Shown here: piece by piece, positions 63,099 through 64,000 of the stretch | Position numbering within the stretch: position 1 is the stretch's first letter | Layout: each line of letters opens with the position of its first letter | Source of the DNA: Ocypus olens | Taxonomy: Eukaryota > Arthropoda > Insecta > Coleoptera > Staphylinidae | Length of the DNA stretch: 64,000 bases | Direction of reading: 5' to 3' | NCBI GenBank assembly: GCA_910593695.2 | Contig: OU343057.1 | Coordinates: 62,001 to 126,000, forward strand | Translations under genes and position numbers: made by a program | Notes under the pieces: model-generated | What the model saw: the letters and a program-made list of their open reading frames with translations, nothing else | Databases searched by the model: none | What the model was told of the DNA's origin: nothing

Positions 63099-64000
63099 GT
63101 GCAATTTTTGTTAAAAAGTAAGAAGGGGGGACTCTTGGATAAAATTTCGGGTTTTTGTCAAAAATTAAAAATCCCCAATTTTAATCAAATCCGACTAACT
63201 GACACACGAGGAACACAGATCTTCAATCCGCGTTCAAATTGGATTCTTCGTTCGGCCGCTACAGCCGTTCAAAGTGTGAAAAAATCGACTTTTTTCAAAA
63301 AAATTTATGGGGACTGGCTAACTTTTTTGCAATTTTCTCTGGATGAAATTTTTTAACTGCAATCGTTTTATCTCGTTCTTCTGATGAAAAAAAAGGTATA
63401 CTTCAATGGTCTACGATGATTATTAAGAAAGTTGATTTTTTCGATTTTTTCCATTTTCGAGTTTTTTTGCTGACGCGTCACGGCCTTGAAATTGACATTT
63501 GTGCCTGCGAAAGTACATTTTCTGAAGCGTCTTGAAGCGATCTTTCGAGTGACGTCAAGAAACTCCGGATCCAACCAGTGGTTTCTTCAGGAAATCATTT
63601 TTAGTGCAATTTTTGTTAAAAAGTAAGAAGGGGGGACCCTTGGATAAAATTTCGGGTTTTTGTCAAAAATTAAAAATCCCCAATTTTAATCAAATCCGAC
63701 TAACTGACACACGAGGAACACAGATCTTCAATCCGCGTTCAAATTGGATTCTTCGTTCGGCTGCTATAGCCGTTCAAAGTGTGAAAAAATCGACTTTTTT
63801 CAAAAAATTTCATGGTGACTGGCTAACTTTTTTGCAATTTTCTCTAGATAAAATTTTTTAACGGCAATCGTTTTATCTCGTTCTTCTGATGAAAAAAAAG
63901 GTAAAACACAAGCGTCTACGATGATTATTAAGAAAGTTGATTTTTTCGATTTTTTCCATTTTCGAGTTTTTTTGCTGACGCGTCACGGCCTTAAAATTGA

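Larger units (their letters stand above)
29249..64000 (+). repeat. 505-bp satellite array, about 69 monomers, cut by the right window edge
   Basis: Head-to-tail monomers of 505 bp, all in one orientation, run to the window end. Landmarks in order are: T-tracts with CGATTTTTTCC; TGACGCGTCA; CCTTAAAATTGACATTTG; CATTTTCTGAAGCGTC; TGACGTCA; a GGATCC site; GTGCAATTTTTGTTAAAAAG; GGGGGGACCCTTGG; TTTCGGGTTTTTG; AATCCCCAATTTTAATC; an AGATCT site; CGGCCGCTACAGCCG; GGTGACTGGC; AACGGCAATCGTTTTATC; and GATG plus eight A. The GTGCAATTT landmark falls at 29462, 29967, 30472, 30977, 31482 and so on. Monomers appear closely similar by eye, and most differences are shared single bases or short indels. Two sub-types differ at one patch: AAAACACAAGCGTCTACG or TATACTTCAATGGTCTACG. 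No gene is supported: the shared short frames have no ATG start and are broken by stop codons in many monomers. Confidence 0.97.

Noticed and set aside
29249..64000. Tandem transposon, helitron or rDNA spacer array
   Set aside because: No transposase, reverse transcriptase, terminal repeats, target duplications or rRNA sequence were seen. The 505-bp monomers abut directly, as in a classical satellite.
1..64000. Telomeric repeats (TTAGGG, TTAGGC or TTAGG)
   Set aside because: No tandem run of any of these was seen on either strand, so a subtelomeric position cannot be claimed.

Overview
The whole 64-kb window is tandemly repeated satellite DNA. I found no protein-coding gene, rRNA, tRNA, CRISPR array or recognisable transposon that I can support. 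Three repeat families tens of kilobases long, nested higher-order duplications, and no bacterial-type genes point to the heterochromatin of a eukaryote, probably an invertebrate animal. I cannot name the species, and no telomere motif is visible.

Layout. Positions 1 to about 29,248 are built from two 15-bp minisatellite families. Family A (consensus AAAACTGAGATTTAC, 27% GC) and family B (consensus AAAACCGCTCGCTCC, 60% GC, two CpGs per unit) alternate as A1 (1-5795), B1 (5796-7326), A2 (7327-10998), B2 (10999-12293), A3 (12294-17901), B3 (17902-19211), A4 (19212-27344), B4 (27345-29117) and a short stub A5 (29118-29248). The families share the period and the first five bases plus a YG step. 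Their junctions recur almost unchanged, so the real repeating unit is a composite A+B block of about 5.2 to 9.9 kb. Inside A3 and A4 lies a further 2.7-kb higher-order unit (2715 bp, 181 x 15).

From about 29,249 to the right edge runs an unrelated array of about 69 head-to-tail monomers of 505 bp, all in one orientation. Higher-order duplications of 2, 4, 5 and 8 monomers (1010, 2019, 2525 and 4039 bp) overlie it. Nearly every monomer carries a perfect TGACGTCA palindrome, the sequence of a CRE/bZIP site, and 79 bp upstream a TGACGCGTCA palindrome or a variant of it.

Because 15 is divisible by 3, the A and B arrays stay open in several frames on both strands for up to about 2000 codons. I treat these as by-products of the repeat. 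The most interesting points are the phase-locked relation between A and B, the recurrent junctions, the layered duplications, the CRE-like palindromes, and a reverse-strand reading (VNLSF) that matches the pentapeptide-repeat protein motif. No gene network can be described here.
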